Positions 1-5,035 are shown, numbered from the stretch's first letter. The stretch is 5,211 nt of DNA from Thermoplasmata archaeon (GCA_030040755.1 JASHTC010000227.1:1-5211), one strand, 5' to 3'. Translations and numbers: made by a program. The notes: generated from the letters alone by a model not told the origin.

Positions 1-143
1 GCCGGATAGAATGCTAGGACGACCGGTCGCCCGAGAAAGTCGCTCAGGGATACGCTCTGGTCGGGCGTGCTTTTCAGGGTAAAGTTCGGTGCCTTGACTC
101 CCGCCTTAAGGATCAACGGCCGGTTCTCCGCGGCCTGGGACAT
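1..143 (-). CDS. Peroxiredoxin (AhpC/TSA family), N-terminal part, cut by window edge
   Basis: This is the N-terminal 47 codons of a thioredoxin-fold peroxidase that would reduce hydrogen peroxide or organic peroxides in the cytosol. Read on the minus strand from the ATG at 143, the frame is open to the edge. It encodes a short polar leader, then the family signature A-P-N-F-T-L-K-S (residues 18-25), a D-x-x-V-S-L-S-D-F-L-G stretch (28-38) and the strand P-V-V-L-A-F-Y-P (40-47). In AhpC/TSA and Bcp-type enzymes the peroxidatic cysteine lies a few residues after this strand, so it falls just outside the window and the subclass (1-Cys, 2-Cys or Bcp) cannot be decided. The ATG has no Shine-Dalgarno sequence next to it, but a TTATG box ends 24 nt upstream, fitting a leaderless transcript. 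The oxidoreductase gene upstream lies on the same strand, 214 bp away, so it is probably a separate unit. Confidence 0.88.
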   Translation of the reverse strand, partial: MSQAAENRPLILKAGVKAPNFTLKSTPDQSVSLSDFLGRPVVLAFYP

Positions 144-165
144 GGGGGCCAATGGTGGAGAAGGG

Positions 166-173
166 GCATAAGG
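166..173 (-). promoter_or_regulatory. TATA-like box for the peroxiredoxin gene
   Basis: The minus strand reads CCTTATGC here. The G of TATG lies 24 nt upstream of the peroxiredoxin ATG at 143. Archaeal TATA boxes are centred about 25-27 nt upstream of the transcription start, so transcription would begin at or next to the start codon. The KaiC-like and methyltransferase genes in this window have a TATG at the same offset. No B-recognition element is evident. Confidence 0.4.
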
Positions 174-259
174 GTTCCAGATTCCTCCCTCTCTACGGGC
201 CGAGTGGCCGCCTCCACATTTAGTCGAAGTCCAACGAGTCGCGCCGCCCTCCTCCGACA

Positions 260-289
260 GTTGGCCGCAAGCGGACCCTTGCAGCCAAC
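260..289 (-). repeat. Strong RNA hairpin between oxidoreductase and peroxiredoxin
   Basis: On the minus strand GTTGGC (289-284) and GCCAAC (265-260) pair, as do GCAAG (282-278) and CTTGC (271-267), leaving a 6-nt loop at 277-272. The one non-Watson-Crick position (283 against 266) is a U-G wobble in minus-strand RNA but a C-A mismatch in plus-strand RNA. The 12-bp helix is therefore continuous only in the direction in which both flanking genes are transcribed. It lies about 70 nt past the oxidoreductase stop and could be a 3'-UTR or processing element, or a small RNA. No U-run follows, so it is not a typical archaeal terminator. Confidence 0.5.
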
Positions 290-291
290 GA

Positions 292-307
292 ACCCCTCTG
301 TGGGGGT
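292..307 (-). repeat. Small hairpin adjacent to the 260-289 stem
   Basis: ACCCC (292-296) and GGGGT (303-307) form a 5-bp inverted repeat around a 6-nt loop. It ends two bases from the longer hairpin at 260-289, so the two could stack coaxially in a transcript. The stem is short enough that chance in GC-rich DNA cannot be excluded. The rest of the 144-357 spacer shows no gene: the reading frames crossing it have no recognisable protein character. Confidence 0.3.
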
Positions 308-357
308 ATCCGCTCCCAACCGGCGCACATCGAGCCGTAGCCCGGGTCCGATGTACC

Positions 358-1023
358 TCATTTCGCCAGTTCGTTGATCTCGCGGGTGCCGAGCAGTGCC
401 TTCGGCGCGCCCTCCCGAGCGACGTGGATCATCGCGCGGCCCACTTTCTCCGTGGTCGTGATCGAGTTTGGGGCGATGGCGGCCATCAGAAGCACGAAGG
501 GAGCCAACACGGTGTATAGGACCCGGTAGCCCCTGGTCTTCGACCGAATGCCATGAAGGGGGCGAATGACCCCGGGACGGAACATGTAGGCCGCCCTGAA
601 GGGCATCCGGAGCAGCGCGTTCTCTGTCTGACCCTTCACGCGGGCCCACATCGTCCGCCCGTGCTCGCTACTGTCCGTGCCGGCGCCGGACACGTAGCTG
701 AACGTCATCCCCGGATTTAGACGGGCCAACGTTTGGCCTATCGACACCGTGAGATCGTAGGTGACGCGGCGATAGTCTTCCTCGGACATTCCGGCAGACG
801 AAACCCCGAGACAGAAAAAGCAGGCATCGGACCCGCGGAGTTGGTCCTCGATGGGCGCGAGGTCGGTCAGGCTTCCCCGAACGACCTCGCGCAACTTGGG
901 GTGCTGTTGATGGGTCGCGGTCCGCCCGACCGAGAGAACCTCCTCGACACGCGGGTCAAGGAGACATTCTCGGAGCACGCCTTGCCCGACCATGCCAGTG
1001 CCACCCAACAGCAGTACCTTCAT
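358..1023 (-). CDS. Atypical SDR NAD(P)-binding oxidoreductase (HTATIP2/YbjT-like)
   Basis: This 221-residue protein has a Rossmann fold of the atypical short-chain dehydrogenase/reductase group. The N terminus carries the dinucleotide-binding motif G-G-T-G-M-V-G at residues 7-13 after a hydrophobic strand, and V-G-R at 31-33 sits at the end of strand 2, where an Arg often favours NADP. Strand 4 is F-F-C-L-G-V-S-S (68-75). The segment Y-V-S-G-A-G-T-D-S-S at 109-118 gives a candidate Ser111. The usual catalytic Y-x-x-x-K is W-A-R-V-K (Trp125, Lys129), which I recognise as a recurring variant in this family rather than a mutation; it may mean the protein binds the nucleotide without classical SDR catalysis. 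A hydrophobic stretch near 167-186 could touch membrane. Length is usual for the family, and the substrate is unknown. The ATG at 1023 is the only sensible start, two residues before the first strand. A GGTGAGG lies 15 nt upstream, rather far for a ribosome-binding site. Flanking same-strand genes are more than 200 bp away. Confidence 0.9.
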   Translation of the reverse strand: MKVLLLGGTGMVGQGVLRECLLDPRVEEVLSVGRTATHQQHPKLREVVRGSLTDLAPIEDQLRGSDACFFCLGVSSAGMSEEDYRRVTYDLTVSIGQTLARLNPGMTFSYVSGAGTDSSEHGRTMWARVKGQTENALLRMPFRAAYMFRPGVIRPLHGIRSKTRGYRVLYTVLAPFVLLMAAIAPNSITTTEKVGRAMIHVAREGAPKALLGTREINELAK

Positions 1024-1259
1024 CGTCTATCGAGCGGCCTCACCTTCGACGATCTGGAGCGGATAAGAACCCCGGCTCAAGGCAGAGTCGTTGGCAGCCG
1101 TGCGTGGGGGCGCGGTCTCACTCCAAAGTCGGGGCGTGGTAAGGGACCCTCAGCGGACGCTCCCGGAAATGGGGCCGACTCCTCGACACGGAGGGCACGC
1201 GGTCTCGATTCTTACTTTGACCGGGCTCCGCTCGGGGTCGCGTGACCCGCGGTCGGAAC
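1024..1259. other. Intergenic spacer with one hairpin; no gene seen
   Basis: This 236-bp gap separates the KaiC-like stop from the oxidoreductase start, both on the minus strand. Apart from the hairpin at 1235-1248 it holds a TTCTTATCC stretch on the minus strand (1069-1061) that might be a weak TATA-like element about 40 nt upstream of the oxidoreductase ATG. I see no tRNA fold, repeat or convincing small gene. Confidence 0.5.
1235..1248 (-). terminator. Possible 3' hairpin after the KaiC-like gene
   Basis: GGGTC (1235-1239) and GACCC (1244-1248) form a 5-bp GC-rich stem with a 4-nt loop, beginning 11 nt past the KaiC-like stop codon on the minus strand. Its position suits a 3'-end structure. 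No T-run follows, so a role in termination is only a guess. Confidence 0.25.
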
Positions 1260-2045
1260 TCAGGGGGGTCGGGGGACGAACGTGACATGAGGAGGACTTG
1301 CCCCCGGATCCGAGATGACCACGTGACTTGGGAACGACGGTCGGACCCCCCGAATGACGAGCCCTACCTCGTCATGGCGGAGCGTGAACTCCGTATCGGC
1401 CATCCTTCGTGCCGCGGCCGCGCTCCCCAAGCCGGGACTGAGGAGACCGATCCACAGGTTTCCGAGTTGCCGTGACCTCTTCGTGCCGATGTAGAACATC
1501 TGGGTCGCCGCTTCTAGGCCCGCGAGCGTCTCCAAAGCTTCGAAGGCAGCCAGCTCCAGCCACGGCTTCTTACGATTCCCGGCGGCCGCTTTCTCGGCTT
1601 TCAGGGCCTTCTCCATGCCCGTTTTCTGTTCGGTCGGAGAGAGCGGGCGATGTGTCGGGTTCCTGACCCTCAAGCTCACGACGTACGAGAGCCCCTCGTC
1701 CTCACCGATGAAATCCACCACCCGGACCCGGCTGTCGAACCGACGGCGCGTCACAAAGCGCAGTAGCCGTGCACGAAAGTCGTGCGGGGAGTCGCGGGAC
1801 GGCAGCGTGGCGATGATTCCCCGGGACTGGTAGAGGAAGTTGAGGAACGTCGGTACCAGCAAGAGGTCGAGGTCCGCTCGCCCCACCGTCTCATCCATGC
1901 CGAAGAGCGCGCAGCTCCCCCGTGGGAAGCCTCCCCCCAGAAGTCGGTCGAAGTCCGCGATTCCCGAGGAGAACAGGCCGTCGGGGTCGGGAATGGGTTT
2001 CCAGCCGTCGATCTTCTCCGAACTCTTCGCGGTTCCCGACATCAT
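1260..2045 (-). CDS. KaiC/GvpD-like RecA-superfamily protein with degenerate P-loop
   Basis: This 261-residue protein has the layout of archaeal single-domain KaiC/GvpD-like RecA-fold proteins. The diagnostic start is F-S-S-G-I-A-D-F-D-R-L-L-G-G-G-F-P-R-G-S (about 25-44), matching the family's T-G-I-x-x-L-D-x-L-L-x-G-G-x-P-x-G-S. The Walker A loop that should follow is G-M-D-E-T-V-G-R-A-D (about 49-58): the P-loop Lys and Ser/Thr are absent and one residue appears inserted. V-R-V-V-D-F at about 107-112 fits the strand before the variable loop. The region where Walker B should lie (E-L-A-A-F-E-A-L-E-T-L, about 163-173) has no hydrophobic-strand Asp. The C-terminal part keeps late core strands (L-W-I-G-L-L near 196-201, A-D-T-E-F-T-L near 215-221). 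It is therefore probably a non-catalytic sensor or scaffold; the role is unknown. The start is one of two tandem ATGs (2045, 2042) with no Shine-Dalgarno sequence but a CTATG box 23 nt upstream. The methyltransferase gene is divergent, 279 bp away. Confidence 0.8.
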   Translation of the reverse strand: MMSGTAKSSEKIDGWKPIPDPDGLFSSGIADFDRLLGGGFPRGSCALFGMDETVGRADLDLLLVPTFLNFLYQSRGIIATLPSRDSPHDFRARLLRFVTRRRFDSRVRVVDFIGEDEGLSYVVSLRVRNPTHRPLSPTEQKTGMEKALKAEKAAAGNRKKPWLELAAFEALETLAGLEAATQMFYIGTKRSRQLGNLWIGLLSPGLGSAAAARRMADTEFTLRHDEVGLVIRGVRPSFPSHVVISDPGASPPHVTFVPRPP

Positions 2046-2065
2046 CGAGGGATGGTCGCGAGGGG

Positions 2066-2074
2066 TTCATAGAC
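2066..2074 (-). promoter_or_regulatory. TATA-like box for the KaiC-like gene
   Basis: The minus strand reads TCTATGA in this stretch, with the G of TATG 23 nt upstream of the ATG at 2045. That is the spacing expected if an archaeal TATA box places the transcription start at the start codon. The sequence is a poor match to the A/T-rich consensus, and the support is mainly positional. Confidence 0.35.
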
Positions 2075-2158
2075 CGATCTCCGCCAAGATGGATTTTGCG
2101 GACGGGACCAGCGTCCTGTTTTTCGGTGCCGACTTCGGCCTGCTCCGTACCCCCGGCG

Positions 2159-2188
2159 CGAAAATCGGGCCCGGGAGCTCCCGTTTCG
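2159..2188. repeat. Palindrome in the divergent intergenic region, candidate operator
   Basis: CGGGAGCTCCCG at 2172-2183 is a perfect 12-bp palindrome, and CGGGCCCG (2166-2173) overlaps its left end. A wider pairing also exists: CGAAA (2159-2163) and CGGG (2166-2169) against CCCG (2180-2183) and TTTCG (2184-2188), with two unpaired bases on the left. Dyad symmetry between two divergent promoters is typical of a dimeric regulator's binding site, and one bound protein here could control both the KaiC-like gene and the methyltransferase. A cruciform or RNA hairpin is the alternative. Confidence 0.4.
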
Positions 2189-2295
2189 GTCCTCGAACCA
2201 GCGGTTACGTTTGGTAACTGCCCGGCGATGGCCCGCGAGACCAAGAGGTTGACCACGGGCTCTCCAATCCGGAGGCTGCCGGGCCAGGTCTCTAC

Positions 2296-2304
2296 GATAT
2301 GTAG
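2296..2304 (+). promoter_or_regulatory. TATA-like box for the methyltransferase gene
   Basis: GATATGTAG lies with its central G (2301) 24 nt upstream of the GTG start at 2325, fitting an archaeal TATA box driving a leaderless mRNA. It is flanked as CTAC-GATAT-GTAG, a small inverted repeat at 2292-2304 that could also be read by a regulator. It is the most A/T-rich short stretch just upstream of the gene. Confidence 0.5.
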
Positions 2305-2324
2305 CGAGGCGCTCTTTCCGTCTC

Positions 2325-3161
2325 GTGAGCACGCCCATCGAGCATCGGTATGTTCTCGACGGGGGCTCGCCTGAGGTTGCGCGCCTTCGAATCCAGTCTT
2401 TGGCCCTAGCACCCCAGGCGGAGTCGTTGCTGGACGAAGTCGGCGTCTCCGCCGGATGGAGCGCACTGGACCTGGCGTGCGGTCCGATCGGCCTTCTCCG
2501 TCCCCTCTCGGCTCGGGTCGGGCCCGAAGGCCGGGTGGTGGGTCTCGACCTCGATCCGGCCGAGGTTTCGGCGGCGCGGAGTCACGTCCACAGCTTGAGT
2601 CTGACCAATGTAACGGTGGTCGAGGGGGATGCCTACCACACCGGATTTGCTCCGAACTCGTTCGACCTGGTCCACGCCCGATTCCTCGTCGCACCGGTGG
2701 GGGGAGCCCACGATCTTCTGTCCGAGATGATCCGGGTCGTCCGGCCGGGAGGCATCGTCGTCATGGAGGAGCCCGACTCGAGTGCGTGGAGTTGCTTCCC
2801 GGAGTCGGCAGGGTTTGCCCGACTCAAGGACGTGATCCGGGAGTGCTTCCGACGGGGAGGCGGCAATTTCGACGCGGGTCGCGAGCTGTTCGCATTGCTT
2901 CGCGGAGCGGGACTCGCCCAAGTCCGGAGTCGTGGCGTCGCTCTCCCGCTCCATGACGGGCACCCGTACATGCGGTCCAGCGTCCAGTTCGCGACCTCCC
3001 TAAGACGACGGATCCTCGAGAGTGGGCTCATGACCGATTCGGAGCTGGATCAGGCGGTCGCGGACGTCGAGACGGCGATTTCCCGGCCGGAGACCTGGAT
3101 GATTTCCTTCCTTGTCATTCAAGCATGGGGCCAGAAGCCCGCGCCCGCGGCGGTCCGGTAA
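2325..3161 (+). CDS. Class I SAM-dependent methyltransferase (Methyltransf_11/25 type)
   Basis: This 278-residue protein would transfer a methyl group from S-adenosylmethionine to an unidentified, probably small-molecule, acceptor in the cytosol. Motif I is A-L-D-L-A-C-G-P-I-G at residues 47-56. The third glycine position of the usual G-x-G-x-G loop is shifted by Pro54-Ile55, a mild deviation. The acidic residue binding the ribose is Asp75 in G-L-D-L-D (73-77). E-G-D-A (100-103) contacts adenine, F-D-L-V (113-116) is motif II, and R-P-G-G-I-V-V-M-E-E-P (140-150) is motif III. The C-terminal 120 residues form an extra helical region, as in UbiE-like stand-alone enzymes of 260-280 residues, and probably shape the substrate pocket. 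The start is GTG at 2325, chosen because the N-terminal E-H-R-Y-V-L-D region is typical of these enzymes, a TATA-like box lies at the leaderless distance, and no better upstream start exists. No Shine-Dalgarno sequence is seen. The KaiC-like gene is divergent and the RIO kinase convergent. Confidence 0.9.
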   Translation: MSTPIEHRYVLDGGSPEVARLRIQSLALAPQAESLLDEVGVSAGWSALDLACGPIGLLRPLSARVGPEGRVVGLDLDPAEVSAARSHVHSLSLTNVTVVEGDAYHTGFAPNSFDLVHARFLVAPVGGAHDLLSEMIRVVRPGGIVVMEEPDSSAWSCFPESAGFARLKDVIRECFRRGGGNFDAGRELFALLRGAGLAQVRSRGVALPLHDGHPYMRSSVQFATSLRRRILESGLMTDSELDQAVADVETAISRPETWMISFLVIQAWGQKPAPAAVR

Positions 3162-3207
3162 CCGGAGGGCCGCCCGACACGAAGTCCGGGCCTGGCGGGT
3201 CTCGGCG

Positions 3208-3240
3208 AGTCGTCTCCCCCAACGAGGGAGTGCAACGACT
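3208..3240. repeat. Hairpin in the gap between convergent genes
   Basis: AGTCGT (3208-3213) pairs with ACGACT (3235-3240), and CTCCC (3214-3218) with GGGAG (3226-3230). This makes an 11-bp stem with a 4-nt bulge (3231-3234) and a 7-nt loop. It sits between the methyltransferase stop (3161) and the RIO kinase stop (3252), where it would lie in the 3' end of either transcript. It may protect or define 3' ends on both strands. There is no T-rich tract, which archaeal termination usually needs, so terminator activity is unproven. Confidence 0.45.
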
Positions 3241-3251
3241 GCGGACCTGGT

Positions 3252-3989
3252 CTACACCACCCGGAACAGGTCGATCTTGGCGCGGACTCGCGTCATGAGG
3301 TCCTCCACATCTAGCGTTAGACCGTACCGCTCGAAGTAACGTTTCAGCGCCCGAGCACCCGCGGCTGCCGCCGTGAGAGCTTCGCTCAACCGCACCCATG
3401 CGGGGGTTCCTAAGCGGTCCACCCGGATCCCGGAGGCGAGGTCGATGATCCACGGCTGGCCTTCGTGCACGAGGATGTTGAACGGACTCAAGTCGGAGTG
3501 GACGACTCCGGCCTCGGCGAGGGCTTCGACCCCCGCCACGGTCGCACGAAGAAACGCCTCGGGATCGTCGAGCCATGCATGCTGAAGCATGGGCGCGGCG
3601 CTCGCGGGGGTTCCAAGGTACTGCATCGAGAACATGTTCTCCACCCGACGCCCCGGTTCGGGAACTCGAGCCCCGCCCTGCCAAGCGTAGCAGAGCAGGT
3701 CGTGTTCAATCAACGCTCGCTGGCCCATGGTTTCGAGCTTAATCGGTCGACCACCTCGGTGAGCGGTTCGATAGAGGCGGTACGCCTTTACCACGAGGAG
3801 TCGTCGACCCTCCCGACAGAGATAGACGTCGGCTTCCTTCCCGGAACCGAGCCGCTGGCCGACTTCGGTCGCCAGGCCGCACTCTACGATCGCTTCCGCC
3901 ACCTCACGATAGGCCGGCTCGGCAAAGGCGATCAGGCCGCTCCGCACCTTCCAGTGCACGCTCTTGTCGAGGTACTCCTCGTTGGGCAT
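3252..3989 (-). CDS. RIO-family serine/threonine protein kinase or ATPase
   Basis: This 245-residue protein is a compact RIO kinase. In archaea and eukaryotes RIO1 and RIO2 act in maturation of the small ribosomal subunit; paralogues have unknown targets. The glycine-rich loop is L-G-S-G-K-E-A-D-V-Y at residues 47-56, the RIO hallmark. Lys68 in V-V-K is the ATP-binding lysine. The catalytic loop is V-H-S-D-L-S-P-F-N-I-L (163-173) with Asp166 and Asn171, and the metal-binding motif is I-I-D-L-A-S-G (181-187) with Asp183. All key residues are intact. As usual for RIO proteins, the activation loop and substrate lobe are missing. The tail A-L-K-R-Y-F-E-R-Y-G resembles the closing helix of RIO1. 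No winged-helix domain precedes the kinase, so it is closer to RIO1 than RIO2, but the loop wording is intermediate and it may be an extra paralogue. The ATG at 3989 has an in-frame TGA ten codons upstream and no Shine-Dalgarno sequence. A micro-ORF lies in the putative leader. Confidence 0.9.
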   Translation of the reverse strand: MPNEEYLDKSVHWKVRSGLIAFAEPAYREVAEAIVECGLATEVGQRLGSGKEADVYLCREGRRLLVVKAYRLYRTAHRGGRPIKLETMGQRALIEHDLLCYAWQGGARVPEPGRRVENMFSMQYLGTPASAAPMLQHAWLDDPEAFLRATVAGVEALAEAGVVHSDLSPFNILVHEGQPWIIDLASGIRVDRLGTPAWVRLSEALTAAAAGARALKRYFERYGLTLDVEDLMTRVRAKIDLFRVV

Positions 3990-4063
3990 CGGTTGACCCG
4001 GCCCAGGCCCGTAGACTCACGAGAAGGGGATGCGGCGGCCAGCACACGGGAGCCCGAGAGCGC

Positions 4064-4105
4064 TCAGTCAGCCCACGGTGCACTGGCATCCACATCGATT
4101 GCCAT
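4064..4105 (-). CDS. Putative 13-codon micro-ORF upstream of the RIO kinase
   Basis: The minus strand from 4105 reads ATG GCA ATC GAT GTG GAT and ends at TGA (4066-4064), encoding the 13-residue peptide M-A-I-D-V-D-A-S-A-P-W-A-D. It is listed because an AGGAGGT (4122-4116), one of the strongest ribosome-binding sites in the window, precedes its ATG by 10 nt, and a TTAGATA box lies further upstream. It ends 74 nt before the RIO kinase ATG on the same strand and in a different frame. It could be a leader peptide, a very small protein, or what remains of a decayed gene. It has no known homologue that I recognise, and translation is inferred only from the signals. Confidence 0.35.
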   Translation of the reverse strand: MAIDVDASAPWAD

Positions 4106-4115
4106 TTCCCCGTGA

Positions 4116-4122
4116 ACCTCCT
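4116..4122 (-). promoter_or_regulatory. Strong ribosome-binding site ahead of the micro-ORF
   Basis: AGGAGGT on the minus strand is complementary to the 3' end of 16S rRNA and lies 10 nt before the ATG at 4105. The RIO kinase start itself has no such site, so the signal appears to belong to the micro-ORF rather than the kinase. Confidence 0.45.
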
Positions 4123-4154
4123 GGCCCTTCGCCGAACGGGCGAGCCCCGAGGTC

Positions 4155-4163
4155 GTATCTAAG
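4155..4163 (-). promoter_or_regulatory. TATA-like box for the micro-ORF and RIO kinase transcript
   Basis: The minus strand reads CTTAGATAC, a fair match to archaeal TATA elements. Transcription would start near 4132, giving a 27-nt leader that contains the AGGAGGT site and then the micro-ORF, with the RIO kinase start some 140 nt from the 5' end. The rest of the 3990-4259 gap shows no other gene. A 5-bp inverted repeat (CCGAC 4232-4236, GTCGG 4244-4248) lies just past the hemerythrin-like stop. Confidence 0.4.
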
Positions 4164-4259
4164 CGCTTCGCCGTTCCGGCAAGAGGAGGCGGTGTCGGTC
4201 GGTGCAGCCGTATCCCCCGCTCGTACCCGTACCGACTCGGCCGGTCGGCTGACAGGGAC

Positions 4260-4958
4260 CTACAGCCCGACCCGTAGCTTGACGGCGGTCCAGCGACTCG
4301 GGTCGACTCGCGCGTCGCAGAGCTCTGTCACCGCGTTCATGAGCGGGGGTGGCGCCATCTGTCTCACGCCAGCGAGGAGCTCGGACAGTTCGGTCACGTT
4401 CAAGGCCGGCAGCATCCATCCGAGGAGCGCCATGAGCCGATCCGGCGGAAACTGCGCGATGATCGTTCCCTGCATCGCCAGCTGCTCCTGGTCGGTGAAG
4501 TGCTCCCGCATGGCCGGGACGAGCTCGGCCTCCTCCCGATTCATATGGACAACGTAGACCCCGATGAGGTCGTTCGCCAGCTGGTTGACCCGCACTCCCG
4601 CCGCGACCCTCTCTTCGGGCGTGCGCAGGCGGAGGAGAGCGCGAGCGCTCTGTCCGATCTCGAGCTCCCGACGGGTAAGCTCGTGGTGGTCCTTGATCAG
4701 GTCGGTGATCAGGGCGTTCGCTGTCCGCGCCGAGGGAGGAAAGATCACCGACTCCTCTGCGTGAGCGTGATGCGCGAATGCGCAAAGGATGCAGCCTGCG
4801 GACTGGGCTGCCTCGAAGTTGTTTTCGAGGTCAACAGCCAGTTTTCTTGTCGCCTCGATGTCCGCAAAATCATTCGTTTGAAGTCTTACGGAGAGTCCAT
4901 ACAGCATTGCACGGAGGCCCTTGTGTACCGGAGTGAACAGGTCCACTTTTCCAGCCAT
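4260..4958 (-). CDS. Hemerythrin-like (HHE) di-iron domain protein
   Basis: This 232-residue protein resembles bacterial and archaeal hemerythrin/HHE proteins, four-helix bundles that hold two irons and bind or sense oxygen, NO or iron. Likely ligands counted from the chosen start: His12 in F-T-P-V-H-K-G; His64 and Glu68 in F-A-H-H-A-H-A-E-E (61-69); His91 or His92 in K-D-H-H-E-L (89-94); and His138 with Glu142 in V-V-H-M-N-R-E-E-A-E-L-V-P (136-148). The order H, HxxxE, H, HxxxE matches the family. The C-terminal 75 residues (P-P-D-R-L-M-A-L-L-G-W-M-L-P onward) form an extra helical segment seen in longer members. It has no signal peptide or membrane segment, so it is cytosolic. The ATG at 4958 was chosen because AGGGAG precedes it by 6 nt and homologues begin close to F-T-P-x-H-K-G; an ATG at 5003 would add 15 polar residues. 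It may work alongside the peroxiredoxin in oxygen or NO tolerance, but that is inference. Confidence 0.87.
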   Translation of the reverse strand: MAGKVDLFTPVHKGLRAMLYGLSVRLQTNDFADIEATRKLAVDLENNFEAAQSAGCILCAFAHHAHAEESVIFPPSARTANALITDLIKDHHELTRRELEIGQSARALLRLRTPEERVAAGVRVNQLANDLIGVYVVHMNREEAELVPAMREHFTDQEQLAMQGTIIAQFPPDRLMALLGWMLPALNVTELSELLAGVRQMAPPPLMNAVTELCDARVDPSRWTAVKLRVGL

Positions 4959-4964
4959 TGACTG

Positions 4965-4970
4965 CTCCCT
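4965..4970 (-). promoter_or_regulatory. Ribosome-binding site deciding the hemerythrin-like start
   Basis: AGGGAG on the minus strand lies 6 nt before the ATG at 4958 and favours that start over the in-frame ATG at 5003. It is a normal Shine-Dalgarno arrangement, in contrast to the leaderless-looking genes elsewhere in the window. Confidence 0.55.
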
Positions 4971-4991
4971 TGGGACTCCTCCCCACTCAGA

Positions 4992-5017
4992 CTTCGACCT
5001 CATAGCCCCTTCGACCT
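4992..5017. repeat. 9-bp direct repeat upstream of the hemerythrin-like gene
   Basis: CTTCGACCT occurs at 4992-5000 and again at 5009-5017, 17 bp apart start to start. It lies in the putative leader or promoter of the hemerythrin-like gene and could be paired binding sites for a regulator on neighbouring helical turns (17 bp is not a whole number of turns). It may also be chance. Confidence 0.3.
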
Positions 5018-5035
5018 AGTGCCGCGTCTAGTAGG

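Noticed and set aside
113..649. 178-codon minus-strand frame crossing the peroxiredoxin start and the oxidoreductase gene
   Set aside because: It overlaps both genes in another frame and has low-complexity basic composition. The spacer part gives no domain.
1050..1090. GGGTTCTTATCC-like stretch on the minus strand resembling a tRNA T-arm
   Set aside because: The T-loop consensus (TTC followed by purine-A) is not met, and no acceptor or anticodon stem can be formed around it.
733..1245. 170-codon plus-strand frame over the oxidoreductase and the following spacer
   Set aside because: Most of it is antisense to the oxidoreductase, and the part in the spacer has no protein-like character.
1891..2694. 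Long open frame on the minus strand crossing the divergent intergenic region
   Set aside because: It overlaps two well-supported genes, is extremely rich in Arg, Pro and Gly as shadow frames in GC-rich DNA are, and shows no domain.
3465..4115. 216-codon open frame opposite the RIO kinase
   Set aside because: It is antisense to a kinase with all catalytic motifs intact and has no recognisable protein features.
4159..4785. 208-codon open frame overlapping the hemerythrin-like gene on the same strand
   Set aside because: It is in another frame of a gene with a clear ligand pattern, and its composition is Arg/Gly/Pro-rich shadow.
4959..5003. Upstream ATG at 5003 as the hemerythrin-like start
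   Set aside because: It adds 15 polar residues not typical of the family, and the ATG at 4958 has a well-placed AGGGAG. A TAGA about 24 nt upstream of 5003 leaves a leaderless start there possible but less likely.
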